Of a DNA stretch of 9,754 bases, positions 1 through 7,072 are shown piece by piece (positions within the stretch are counted from its first letter, which is position 1; each line of letters opens with the position of its first letter). The position numbers and the translations under genes are program-made. The stretch is from Gemmatimonadales bacterium UBA4718. Lineage in GTDB: Bacteria > Gemmatimonadota > Gemmatimonadetes > Gemmatimonadales > Gemmatimonadaceae. Under the pieces are notes generated by a model, which searched no databases, was not told where the DNA came from, and was given only the letters and a program-made list of their open reading frames with translations. The stretch spans positions 1-9,754 of the forward strand of contig DHJO01000136.1 in assembly GCA_002404375.1 (NCBI GenBank), in the 5' to 3' direction.

Positions 1-18
1 CCTCACACCCCGTTCAGT

Positions 19-540
19 TCAGCTAGTCCTGGCCGCCGCGAATTCCGTCACTCCCTCTGCCGCAAGGAGCGCCTTCTTGACGCCGGGCAACCCACTGTAC
101 CCGCCGATCGATCCATCGCTCATCACGACACGGTGACATGGAACGACCACCGCGACCGGGTTCGCCCCACACGCCTGTGCGACCGCGCGGGTTGCCTTGG
201 GCCGGTTGATCGCGTGCGCGACATCCAGGTAAGTCCGCGTCTTGCCGGCCGGAATCGCGAGGAGCTGGTTCCAGACCTCGCGCTGGAAACCGGTCCCCTG
301 TAGATCGAGCGGGAGCGCGTCATCCAGCTTGTGGCCGGCGATTTTCGACAGCACCAGATCGAGGGCGGGCTTCAGCGCAGCGTCATCCTGGTCGATTGTC
401 GCCTTCGGAAAACGCGCGCGCAGCGATTCCTTTGCTCCTTCATCCGATTCCCGAAGACTCACGTTGCAGATGCCTCTGTCCGTAGCCGCTACCAGCACGC
501 TGCCGAGCGGACTCTGTCCGGTGGTGAATCGAATTTCCAT
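19..540 (-). CDS. ogt: Methylated-DNA--protein-cysteine S-methyltransferase (Ogt/MGMT type)
   Basis: Repairs O6-alkylguanine (and O4-alkylthymine) in DNA by moving the alkyl group irreversibly to its own cysteine; acts in the cytoplasm. From the ATG at 540 the protein has 173 residues, normal for single-domain Ogt. It shows the active-site signature PCHRV (Cys135), the DNA-binding helix RAVAQACGANP just before it, and the following GGYSGLPGVKKALL segment typical of the family. There is no Ada-type N-terminal zinc/phosphotriester domain and no AraC domain. The frame stays open upstream to a GTG at 648, but I chose 540: a GAGGA ribosome binding site lies 7 nt ahead, and the extra 36 residues look unlike the family. 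It lies 143 nt downstream of USP1, so it may have its own promoter. Family assignment is firm; the split between the names Ogt and MGMT is conventional. Confidence 0.93.
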   Translation of the reverse strand: MEIRFTTGQSPLGSVLVAATDRGICNVSLRESDEGAKESLRARFPKATIDQDDAALKPALDLVLSKIAGHKLDDALPLDLQGTGFQREVWNQLLAIPAGKTRTYLDVAHAINRPKATRAVAQACGANPVAVVVPCHRVVMSDGSIGGYSGLPGVKKALLAAEGVTEFAAARTS

Positions 541-683
541 TCGCGTGTCCTCGCTGTAGTTGGCAATGCAGCCGGCTTCGCCGACGTCGTGCCAAGCCTC
601 TATCGCGCTCCTCAAAACTACCGCTCTATCCTGGAACACTCCAAACACATTTACGCCCGGCTAATGAATCGCTTTCACCCGCT

Positions 684-1681
684 CTACTTGGCAGAAGAGC
701 TGGCGACCATGGCCATCGCGGCGACGGCAGCGAGGTCTTGGCTAACACCGGGCGCCCGCTCATTCTCCGCGACGTTGTCCGGCTTGAACACCAGCATGGA
801 TGTTCTCCCCGAGAGCATTATCGCATCGGCGACACTGCCACGCAGCATTCTGGCGAGGCCGCCCCGCCCGTGCGTCGCAATCGCAATCAGGTCCGCTTTC
901 TCCCGGCTGGCAAAATCCCCGATGGCGTGGGCGATGTTCTCACCAATGACGATGTCGGTCGTCACGATCAGGTCATTCCGGCGGAGCCTGCTGGCGATTC
1001 GGGACAGATAGGCCTGCGCGAGCGAAACGTCCTTGTCCCACCAGGGCAGGTTGGGATCGAGGGTCTCCTTCTGCGAGTAGGGCTGCGGAACGAGAACCTG
1101 AACAAGCGAGATTCTCGCTTCTTCAAGCTTCCCTAGCGTCAGCACGCGTGGAAGAATCTGCTCGGCGAGCGCTGATCCATCGAGTGGAACGACTATTCGC
1201 TTGAATGCCTGGCCGGGCTGCGGGTTCAGATAGTTCGTAGGAGGCTTAACGACCAACACCGGAATTGTCGTATGGCGGATCAGCGAGTTGGTTACGCTGC
1301 CTTGCGACAGTCGGGAAATGCCGCTGCGTCCGTGAGTACTCATTACAATCAGATCGACGTCATGGCGCCGGGCGTAACCCTGGAGGACATCGACGACGGG
1401 ACCACCGTGCAGATCGACAGTGATGTCCGCCTTGAACCCGCTTCTGCACTCCGCGGCCAGCGCATAAAGCTCGCTCAACGCGCTCGCGCGCTCGCTGCGC
1501 CCAAGCTCGACTGCCATCGGCGTCCACTCAGCTTCCGGTATCGTTCCGAAGAACGTGTCACTCGCGAGAACGCGTACCAAGCGGACTTTGCGTTGCTCCG
1601 TTCCGCCATTTCGAGCGCGACCCGGATCGCCTCGCGGTCGAAGCCCGACCCATCGGTCGGGACCATGATCACCTTATACAT
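684..1681 (-). CDS. Tandem-domain universal stress protein USP1, interrupted by a one-base frameshift
   Basis: The paralogue of the intact USPs at 3374-4345 and 8611-9585. The ATG at 1681 has a GAGGAGG ribosome binding site and opens with MYKVIMVPTDGSGFDREAIR as in USP2, but the frame departs from the family after about residue 32 and ends at 1475. The rest (VRVLASDTFFG to the stop at 684) is intact in the -1 frame. Restoring one base would give about 332 residues, close to the 323 and 324 of its relatives. Two UspA domains are visible, each with the nucleotide-binding loop pattern xTHG-x9-GS (STHGRSGISRLSQGS and ATHGRGGLARMLRGS). It begins 16 nt after the DUF3108 gene, so the two are probably co-transcribed. 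No other lesion is visible, so this is either a recent mutation or a sequencing/assembly error. The internal TTG at 1580 could start a truncated product, but I see no good ribosome site for it. Confidence 0.85.
1587..1589 (-). other. Probable one-base deletion in an A run (USP1 frameshift point)
   Basis: On the minus strand USP1 reads GCAAAGTCCGC where USP3, at the matching codons, reads GCAAAAGTCCGG (Ala-Lys-Val-Arg). USP1 therefore has three A's where four are needed. Adding one A gives A-K-V-R-L-V-R-V-L, matching USP3 (AKVRLVRV) and close to USP2 (AKIKLVRV). Homopolymer contraction is a common replication and sequencing error. No classical X-XXY-YYZ slippery heptamer is present, so programmed frameshifting is unlikely. 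Confidence 0.85.
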
Positions 1682-1697
1682 ACAAGCCTCCTCGGCA

Positions 1698-2516
1698 TTA
1701 CGGTTTTTTGCAGCGACTGTTTTGAGAAGCGATCGTCAGTGTCGCGGTTCCGACCACCGGCATTGTGCTCTCGATTCTCGCTGGCAGCCTGCAGTCATCA
1801 TCGGTCAGATGAATCCGGATGACGCCTTCCCCTTTGTAGTGTCGAGGATCGCGCACGCGCATTTCGACCAGGACCACGCGCAGCTCTCCCATCGGAGTCG
1901 GAATGACTTCGCGACGGATCACGCTTACGGTGATCGGGTTGCGGGTCAGGTCGAAGTGGCGGTCGAAGGTGTAGGTGGACCCCGGAATCATTGGTAGCGT
2001 GCGGATGAAATACATGAAGGACAACTCGTCCAAAGGCGCGCTGCTCGGACTCTGCCCGACTTCGCCGCTTGCCGATTTCCATTCCTTCTGGTCGGGAAAT
2101 AGATCGACCGACTCGTCACTATGTGTCAAAGGATTCCGCTCGCGCTTAAGGAAACGGAGCGACGAGCCTCGAAGCGGATCGAACCACGATGAGCTGCTGC
2201 TGATCGCGGTGAGGAATGCAATGCGAATCCTGGAATCGAAACGAAGGAGGTAGGTGCTGGTCCCGCGCACATCGATGGGACCTTCGATCCACATTGTCGC
2301 CGTTCCCACTTTGCCACCCTTTGCGACACTCACTTGATACGTGAGCTTCTCTCCAACCGAGAAGGGGAGGGCGGCATTCTCGACGGGCGCTCGACTGCTG
2401 GCACAGACACCGATCGCTGCGAGAGCAATGAAACCGGGATGCCATAGCTGGATTGGCCATCGCGCACGCCGGGCAGAGCCCGCGAGCGGTGCGTGGAGGA
2501 GAGAGGACGGCGCCAT
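1698..2516 (-). CDS. DUF3108 family exported protein
   Basis: 272 residues from the ATG at 2516. The N-terminus has a basic stretch (RRAR, residues 16-19) and a hydrophobic core (about 28-38, GFIALAAIGVC), consistent with Sec export to the periplasm. Cys38 is not in a standard lipobox, since the residue before it is Val. The mature part carries DUF3108 landmarks: LPFSVGEKLTYQVSV near 50-64, a PLDELSFMYFIRTLP segment near 161-175, and a C-terminal LTDDDCRLPARIES stretch followed by a glycine and a beta-strand. The molecular role of DUF3108 proteins is not established; they are thought to be beta-rich periplasmic or envelope proteins. The ribosome binding site is weak. The stop lies 16 nt before USP1, within whose leader no separate promoter is evident, so a two-gene operon is likely. 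Family call is good; function is unknown. Confidence 0.8.
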   Translation of the reverse strand: MAPSSLLHAPLAGSARRARWPIQLWHPGFIALAAIGVCASSRAPVENAALPFSVGEKLTYQVSVAKGGKVGTATMWIEGPIDVRGTSTYLLRFDSRIRIAFLTAISSSSSWFDPLRGSSLRFLKRERNPLTHSDESVDLFPDQKEWKSASGEVGQSPSSAPLDELSFMYFIRTLPMIPGSTYTFDRHFDLTRNPITVSVIRREVIPTPMGELRVVLVEMRVRDPRHYKGEGVIRIHLTDDDCRLPARIESTMPVVGTATLTIASQNSRCKKP

Positions 2517-2645
2517 GCTTCAAGATGCGGCAATCCTGAAGAACGCAATGTCGGGGAGCATGATCGAACTCCCGAGTACATTGACCACGCCGCGGTGAGG
2601 GAAAGCCTTACACGCTGTTTACAGACTCCTCTGTCTTACGCCGGA

Positions 2646-3341
2646 TTAGGAGATCCAGCGGGCGATCCCGAATGCAGCAGCGGCGGCGAGGCCACCGGTC
2701 ACTGTCGTCTGCAGTGCGCTCCGCAGCACTGGTACGCCTGTGAACTTTCCCTTCACTCCGCCAAAGACTGCCAGCGCAACGAGTGTGACAGTCACCGAAA
2801 GCTGCAACGCCGCCCGTGCGTCCGGTATTAATATGTAGGCGCTGAGGGGTATCATTCCGCCCACCGCGTACGCGAGCGCGATCGTGAGAGCGCTTCTCCA
2901 GGCTCGACTCGGCTGCGGCTGCTCGAGTCCGAGCTCAAAGCGCATCATGAATGCGACCCAATCCTTTGGTCGCTGGCGAAGGGATTGCACGACGGAGGAG
3001 CTTTCATTGTCCGACAGTCCGTAGGTTCGAAAAATGTCCGTGACCTCCTTCGCTTCGGCTTCCGGGATGCGCCTGATTTCGTCCTGCTCGCGCGCCTCCT
3101 CGTGTGCGAAGTGCTCGGCGTCGCCCCGCGCCGCGAGGTAACCTCCGAGTCCCATTGCAATCGAGCCTGCCGCGATCTCCGCGAAGCCGGCAGTGATGAT
3201 GAGGCGGGACTGCGCGATCGCCCCAGTGAGGCCCGCGGCAAGGGCGAACGGCACGGTCAAACCATCAGACATCCCAATTACGATGTCCCGAACCGTGTCG
3301 CTCGACGTGAAGTGTTTTTCGACGTGAGGAGTCAACGGCAT
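2646..3341 (-). CDS. VIT1/CCC1-family iron/manganese transporter
   Basis: 231 residues, inner membrane, expected to move Fe2+ or Mn2+ out of the cytoplasm in exchange for protons. TM1 carries the family signature DGLTVPFALAAGL (residues 26-38); further membrane segments lie near 48-70, 148-171, 179-195 and 205-229. The acidic, cytosolic loop between TM2 and TM3 (about 72-145) is the metal-binding region. With a constant offset of 17 residues, every metal or proton site I recall from the eucalyptus VIT1 structure is present: Asp26 and Met63 in the pore, and Glu85, Glu88, Glu96, Glu99, Met132 and Glu136 in the loop. No ferritin-like domain is fused, unlike MbfA. The start ATG follows a moderate site (AGGGA). 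It sits 32 nt after USP2 and is probably co-transcribed with it. Choice between iron and manganese cannot be made from sequence. Confidence 0.92.
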   Translation of the reverse strand: MPLTPHVEKHFTSSDTVRDIVIGMSDGLTVPFALAAGLTGAIAQSRLIITAGFAEIAAGSIAMGLGGYLAARGDAEHFAHEEAREQDEIRRIPEAEAKEVTDIFRTYGLSDNESSSVVQSLRQRPKDWVAFMMRFELGLEQPQPSRAWRSALTIALAYAVGGMIPLSAYILIPDARAALQLSVTVTLVALAVFGGVKGKFTGVPVLRSALQTTVTGGLAAAAAFGIARWIS

Positions 3342-3373
3342 CAGTTGTCCCTGGCCGAAAACGGGACCTGAGC

Positions 3374-4345
3374 TCAGGCCGGGATCAGATTCGCCCTGAC
3401 TCCATTCATGGACGGCGACGTTTCCCTCTCCACGACGGTGTCCGGCTTGAACACCAACATCGACAATCTTGAAGAGTGCATTACTGCGTCAGCGACACTG
3501 CCACGAAGCACTCGGGCAAGCCCACCACGCCCGTGCGTCGCAATCGCGATCAGGTCGGCCTTCTCACGGGATGCAAAGTCGCCAATGGCACTAGCGACAT
3601 TCTCACCGATGACGATGTCGGTGGTCACTGCCACCCCATTACGGCGAAGCTTCCCGGCGATGCGAAAGAGGTACGTCTGCGCGAGCGAGATATCCTCGTC
3701 CCACCAGGGCAGGTTGGAATCGGGGATTTCCTTCTGCGAGTAAGAATGCGGAAGGAGAACATTGAGCAGGGTGATCTCCGCTTCTTCCAGCTTCGCCAGC
3801 GTCAGCACTCGCGGGAGAATCTGCTCGGCGAGCGTCGATCCATCGAGTGGAACGACTATGCGCTTGAATCCTTCGATGACTTGCGGATTCAGGTAGCTCG
3901 TTGGAGGCTTCACGACCAGGACGGGAATCGTCGTGTGGCGGATCAGCGAATCGGTTACGCTACCCAGCGAGAGCCGGGCGATGCCACTACGTCCGTGAGT
4001 GCTGATTACTATCAGATCGACTTCATTGCGTCGGGTGTATCCCTCGAGGACTTCCGCCACCGGACCGGCGTGTAGATCGACGGAAATGTCCGCGTTCGAC
4101 GCAGCTCTGCACTCGGCCGCCAGCGCGTAGAGCTCGCTCAATGCCCTGTCGCGCTCGCTCCTCACGACCTCGGCTGCGATAGCGGTGCCCTCAGCTGCCG
4201 CCGCCATCCCGAAGAAGGATCCAGTCGCGAGAACACGCACCAGCTTGATTTTCGCGTCGGTCCGTTCCGCTATTCTGAGCGCGACACGGATCGCTTCGCG
4301 GTCGAATCCCGAGCCGTCGGTCGGGACCATGATCACCTTGTACAT
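3374..4345 (-). CDS. Tandem-domain universal stress protein USP2
   Basis: 323 residues made of two UspA (adenine-nucleotide alpha-hydrolase-like) domains, about 1-148 and 160-302. Each opens with the strand and conserved Asp of the fold (MVPTDGS, Asp10; VVPLDGS, Asp168). Each ends with the ATP-loop pattern: Ser115-x2-Gly118-x9-Gly128-Ser129 and Ala269-x2-Gly272-x9-Gly282-Ser283. This suggests an ATP-binding type of Usp, although the first Gly of the classic motif is replaced by Ser or Ala, as in many homologues. Cytoplasmic; family members act in tolerance to starvation, oxidative or oxygen-limitation stress, with no catalytic step known. The ATG at 4345 has GAGGAGG 5 nt upstream. The 209-nt leader contains a block shared with the USP3 leader. 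The gene heads a probable operon with the VIT transporter. It is very similar to USP1, so the two are recent duplicates. Confidence 0.93.
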   Translation of the reverse strand: MYKVIMVPTDGSGFDREAIRVALRIAERTDAKIKLVRVLATGSFFGMAAAAEGTAIAAEVVRSERDRALSELYALAAECRAASNADISVDLHAGPVAEVLEGYTRRNEVDLIVISTHGRSGIARLSLGSVTDSLIRHTTIPVLVVKPPTSYLNPQVIEGFKRIVVPLDGSTLAEQILPRVLTLAKLEEAEITLLNVLLPHSYSQKEIPDSNLPWWDEDISLAQTYLFRIAGKLRRNGVAVTTDIVIGENVASAIGDFASREKADLIAIATHGRGGLARVLRGSVADAVMHSSRLSMLVFKPDTVVERETSPSMNGVRANLIPA

Positions 4346-4392
4346 ACAACCTCCTCGTAATTGCGCTCGTAGTCGCGGCGCGCCTGCACCCC

Positions 4393-4402
4393 GGTGTGAT
4401 CA
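4393..4402. promoter_or_regulatory. GGTGTGATCA half-palindromic motif in the USP2 leader
   Basis: The ten bases GGTGTGATCA lie about 48 nt upstream of the USP2 start. The same ten bases occur on the other strand inside the 18-bp palindrome upstream of USP3 (9619-9636), at a comparable distance from that start. Because the core TGATCA is self-complementary, orientation need not matter. It may be a protein-binding site or a leader element; a chance match is possible. Confidence 0.35.
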
Positions 4403-4428
4403 ATCTCGGTATGACGGAGAAGGAGCTT

Positions 4429-4468
4429 AGTCAGATTAAGGCTGATTTCTTGTCAGTGTTTCCCTGTT
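4429..4468 (-). promoter_or_regulatory. Conserved upstream element of USP2 (copy 1)
   Basis: On the minus strand this reads AACAGGGAAAC, then ACTGACAAG, then AAATCAG, seven unconserved bases, and CTGACT. The first 27 bases match the USP3 leader (9686-9712) at 24 positions, and CTGACT follows after exactly seven bases in both. The ATCAG end of the 27-mer lies 96 nt from the ATG here and 100 nt in USP3. Flanking leader sequence is much less alike, so the block looks selected. It fits no sigma-70, sigma-54 or FNR consensus that I can assign; an alternative-sigma promoter or activator site is the leading guess. Confidence 0.6.
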
Positions 4469-4554
4469 TTCGCGCGGGTGTTTGACCTGCTCTCGCTCTG
4501 ACGGCCGCTGGTTCGACGAGCGCGTGGGGGATATCGCGCCGAGTCGGAAGCTCT

Positions 4555-4950
4555 CTACGGTTTGACTTTTCCTTTGCTGACCGACCAAACGTAGGATGCG
4601 ACAGCCATTGCTTCAGCGGGTGCAATTCCGCCAGGGTATGCGACCATCAGGGTAGACGGCACACCGTGCGTGGCTACGCGATAGATCTCGGCGAAGTCGC
4701 CGTTCTTGGCATCTCTCCAGGCATGCGACTTCAAGGTCGGAGCAATCTGCGTCCCTTCGAGCTTTTGTCCGTGACACGCGAAGCATGTTCCCTTGCCGTG
4801 AAAGATCGCACGACCCAGATCCACCATCGCCGGGGTGATCGCGCTCGTGTCAGGCTGCGCAGGGCCCTGTTGATGGAGCGCGAGCGCGGTGGCGCCCGCG
4901 AACATCGCCATCGCGACCGCCATTAGGAGCGTTCTCACAGCTGTGCGCAT
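4555..4950 (-). CDS. Small periplasmic c-type cytochrome (monoheme, class I-like)
   Basis: 131 residues from the ATG at 4950. Residues 1-25 form a Sec signal peptide (MRTAVRTLLMAVAMAMFAGATALA), directing export and periplasmic heme attachment. The single heme site is CFACH (Cys56, Cys59, His60), followed by GQKLEGTQIAPTL. Met102 in HGVPSTLMVAYPGG is the likely sixth heme ligand, and the C-terminal helix AEAMAVASYVWSVSKG is typical of class I cytochromes. It should shuttle single electrons in the periplasm. The frame also opens at a GTG (4989) overlapping the DoxX gene, but the ATG, 14 nt after the DoxX stop, gives a standard signal peptide; neither start has a strong ribosome site. As the last gene of the cluster beginning with the Cyc2-like protein, it is a natural candidate electron acceptor for that outer-membrane cytochrome. 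That partnership is inferred from position only. Confidence 0.9.
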   Translation of the reverse strand: MRTAVRTLLMAVAMAMFAGATALALHQQGPAQPDTSAITPAMVDLGRAIFHGKGTCFACHGQKLEGTQIAPTLKSHAWRDAKNGDFAEIYRVATHGVPSTLMVAYPGGIAPAEAMAVASYVWSVSKGKVKP

Positions 4951-4964
4951 CAGAATTGCCGACG

Positions 4965-5384
4965 TCAAACCGCCGGAGATCGGTGCCACATCTCTTCGAG
5001 CGACATTCGACCCGGTCCGTTAAACGCGAATGTAAGACTCGCGCCGAGCAGGGTCATCTCGAACTCGTAGCCATATGGCGCGAAGAAGCCGCCATGCCAA
5101 CGAGCGACGATTATGGCAACCAGCATCTCAAAGGCGAGCAAAGCGCCCGCCAGTCGCGTGAAGACCCCGAGAAGGATTGCCAATCCTCCGAGCAATTCCA
5201 CCGCGACGACGATCGCCGCGCAGATGAGTGGCAGTGGAAGCCCGAGCTTCCCCATGATGTCCGCGGTTCCGTCGAGGCCGAAGATAAAGAGCTTCTGACC
5301 TCCATGCATCAAGAACACGAGTCCTACCACAATCCGGAGTGGCAGCATCCCCCATTTAGCGAATCGAGCGCCAGTGTGAATCAT
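4965..5384 (-). CDS. DoxX family membrane protein
   Basis: 139 residues, inner membrane, with four predicted helices near residues 12-28, 51-73, 77-95 and 107-122. The family hallmark is the end of helix 1, VFLMHGGQKLFIFG (residues 23-36), followed by a loop and LELLGGLAILLG-like helix 2 sequence (VELLGGLAILLGVFTRLAG). DoxX/DoxD proteins include the membrane subunit of archaeal thiosulfate:quinone oxidoreductase and a subunit of a mycobacterial redox complex; most bacterial members have no assigned reaction. The ATG at 5384 follows a clear GGAGAGGTGAG site. It lies 57 nt after the Cyc2-like gene and 14 nt before the cytochrome c gene, so it belongs to the same transcription unit. A quinone-linked role between the two cytochromes is an inference from context. 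Confidence 0.9.
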   Translation of the reverse strand: MIHTGARFAKWGMLPLRIVVGLVFLMHGGQKLFIFGLDGTADIMGKLGLPLPLICAAIVVAVELLGGLAILLGVFTRLAGALLAFEMLVAIIVARWHGGFFAPYGYEFEMTLLGASLTFAFNGPGRMSLEEMWHRSPAV

Positions 5385-5441
5385 CTCACCTCTCCGTGTT
5401 GTGACATGCCCGATCGCTCATCGAATAGCCAGAACCATCTG

Positions 5442-6920
5442 CTAAAACACCACCCACAAATAGGCAAAGAGGGTATTGTTGTCCCCGGCCTTACGGCCGG
5501 CGGCGTCGTAGTCGTTTGATGCGCCATTGAACAGGTTGTATATGACGTACTGAAGTCCGAATCGCGTATTCTGCCACGGATTGACGGCGAATTCTCCAAT
5601 CTCTCCCCTCGAGTTGGGGCTCCCCGTGCGACTGCCCGTAACGGATGCGGGAGCAAAGATGACGGCGTCACTCGTGCCGGTAGTCTGAAAGTAACCAGCG
5701 GTCAGCGCGTACCGCAGGCTCGGCTCGAGGGTGACATTGGTTCGAAATGTCGAGAGGTCCTCGTGCAGGTTTGCAGCTCCGGGGGGCGCCGCGGCCAGGA
5801 ACGCGGAAAGAGTCTGACTCTCGTGAATGAATGCCGCTCGTCCGATCCACATGCCGATGTTGGCCTTGTGCTCGATCTGCGCATCAACCGCAGCGTCGGT
5901 GTAGTTGTTCGTGGGTCCGCTCACGCCCGTCGGATACAGCCGCGCCGCGAAGCCGTAAGTTCCGATCATCCCGTATGTGGAGGGCCACGCGTGCTGCAGC
6001 GCGATGCGCCAATACGGGATGACGCCCTTTGTTACGTTCGTCGCGGTCGCGTCGAGCGGCTCCGTTGCGCCTTGTGGAGCGGATCGGTAAGCGGTGACCT
6101 CAGTGTATAGTGTATTGTCGTACAGCGAGTAGGCGCCGAGCCCCGCTACCTGCTGTCCAAGCGCGCCATCGATCAGCGTACTCGCAGCGGGAGACGGAGC
6201 GACATCGGAGCTCATGAAGGGAAAGCTCCACGCGGGCGCTGTATTCCACGCATCCTGAACGGTCGGATTGTTGTGCAGCGTGAAACCGAAAAGTACGTCG
6301 CGGTCAGCCAAGGTCGCGTGTTTCGCCCAGCGCAAATCGACGTTGTCGATGCCAATCGCTCCATCTGCCGCCGCGTAGGTGAACTGGCTGAATATCCCGA
6401 CGTGCGGAGTGATCTGCCCTGCGAGGAAAAGACTGAGCTGCTGTGGAAAGCTCACAGTGCCGTTCTGTGCTCCCGGCTGCGCGCGACCGGTCTGCGTGAG
6501 GCCTGTGACAACCATTGCGGCCAACGGCGGGATCGTAGCCAGCTTGAGTGATTCGTGGCTGGTGCTGTCGCCGGGTTGGCCTATCGTCGACAGCGAGGTA
6601 AGCGTGTATCCATTGAGCTTGAACATTCGCCCGAATGGAGTGAGTTGCGGAAACTGGTAATGGCAGGCGCTACAGGCCAGTCCGGTTTGGCGGGAAAAGC
6701 TTGGCACAAACATCTTCGTGAGAGCCGCATAAAGGGTAGCAGGAGCGACTGCGTGGTCGACGGAAACACCGAGGACAGTGCTCGCGCCAGGCGCTGACTT
6801 TGTCGGCTGTCGACTTGCGCCCGCCGGAAGGGCGCCCGATGCGCTGGAGACGAGACCCAACGCGAACACTCCGGAAACTACGCTGACCCTGAAACCGCCC
6901 TGCATCCGGCGAATGCCCAT
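5442..6920 (-). CDS. Cyc2-like fused monoheme cytochrome-porin (outer membrane)
   Basis: 492 residues. A signal peptide is visible (hydrophobic core about 11-27, likely cut after SASGA at 30). The only heme site is CSACH (Cys83, Cys86, His87) within PSFSRQTGLACSACHYQF and PQLTPFGRMFKLNGYTL. This matches the pattern I recall for Cyc2 and Cyt572: RQTG, CxxCH, P-x-L-x-x-FGR-x-FK-x-x-GY. The remaining about 370 residues alternate in beta-strand fashion with many aromatic, Gly and Asn residues and end in YLWVVF, a terminal Phe being the outer-membrane barrel sorting signal. Length is close to that of Acidithiobacillus Cyc2. Known Cyc2 proteins oxidise Fe(II) at the cell surface and pass electrons inward; relatives also occur in bacteria not known to oxidise iron. 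It is first in an operon with DoxX and a periplasmic cytochrome c. The ATG at 6920 lacks a strong ribosome site; the in-frame ATG at 6905 is an alternative. Confidence 0.8.
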   Translation of the reverse strand: MGIRRMQGGFRVSVVSGVFALGLVSSASGALPAGASRQPTKSAPGASTVLGVSVDHAVAPATLYAALTKMFVPSFSRQTGLACSACHYQFPQLTPFGRMFKLNGYTLTSLSTIGQPGDSTSHESLKLATIPPLAAMVVTGLTQTGRAQPGAQNGTVSFPQQLSLFLAGQITPHVGIFSQFTYAAADGAIGIDNVDLRWAKHATLADRDVLFGFTLHNNPTVQDAWNTAPAWSFPFMSSDVAPSPAASTLIDGALGQQVAGLGAYSLYDNTLYTEVTAYRSAPQGATEPLDATATNVTKGVIPYWRIALQHAWPSTYGMIGTYGFAARLYPTGVSGPTNNYTDAAVDAQIEHKANIGMWIGRAAFIHESQTLSAFLAAAPPGAANLHEDLSTFRTNVTLEPSLRYALTAGYFQTTGTSDAVIFAPASVTGSRTGSPNSRGEIGEFAVNPWQNTRFGLQYVIYNLFNGASNDYDAAGRKAGDNNTLFAYLWVVF

Positions 6921-7012
6921 GGAGACGTCCGTGATCGAGGAGGAACGACTTGATTCACTAGCGTAGTCCTTAGCGGATTAAAGAAATCGAAGCACGCCCT
7001 TGCGTCTGTAAG

Positions 7013-7027
7013 GAAATCCCTGATTTC
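7013..7027. promoter_or_regulatory. 15-bp inverted repeat upstream of the Cyc2-like operon
   Basis: GAAATC-CCT-GATTTC is a perfect 6-3-6 inverted repeat about 92 nt ahead of the Cyc2-like ATG. A further GAAATC lies nearby at 6983-6988. Size, symmetry and position fit a dimeric repressor or activator operator. The regulator is unknown; the repeat does not match FNR, Fur or CRP consensus sites. Confidence 0.45.
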
Positions 7028-7072
7028 GGTAAGGTCGCTCGTACTCGCTCAGCGACATGAGAATCGCGGATG

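Noticed and set aside
566..593. A TGGCACG box on the minus strand ahead of the alkyltransferase, resembling a sigma-54 -24 element.
   Set aside because: The expected -12 box (TTGCW) is poor, only GC matching, and no enhancer-binding regulator gene is nearby.
541..648. Upstream extension of the alkyltransferase to a GTG at 648 (36 more residues).
   Set aside because: No family similarity and a poorer start context; the ATG at 540 has GAGGA at proper spacing.
2594..2611. TGAGGGAAAG-like sequence upstream of the DUF3108 gene, considered as a fourth copy of the USP element.
   Set aside because: Similarity stops after about nine bases and it faces away from the gene.
2621..2634. ACAGA-CTCC-TCTGT hairpin after the VIT gene, considered as a terminator.
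   Set aside because: Only five base pairs and no U-tract follows; too weak to call.
3366..3377. CCTGAGCTCAGG, a 12-bp perfect palindrome over the USP2 stop codon.
   Set aside because: Short, partly coding, and within a 32-nt operon gap; likely chance.
3476..4075. Long plus-strand open frame (199 codons) across USP2, with similar ones across USP1 (1272-1997) and USP3.
   Set aside because: They lie antisense to well-supported USP genes in the same register relative to them, and their products look like no known protein. Open antisense frames are expected in GC-rich coding DNA.
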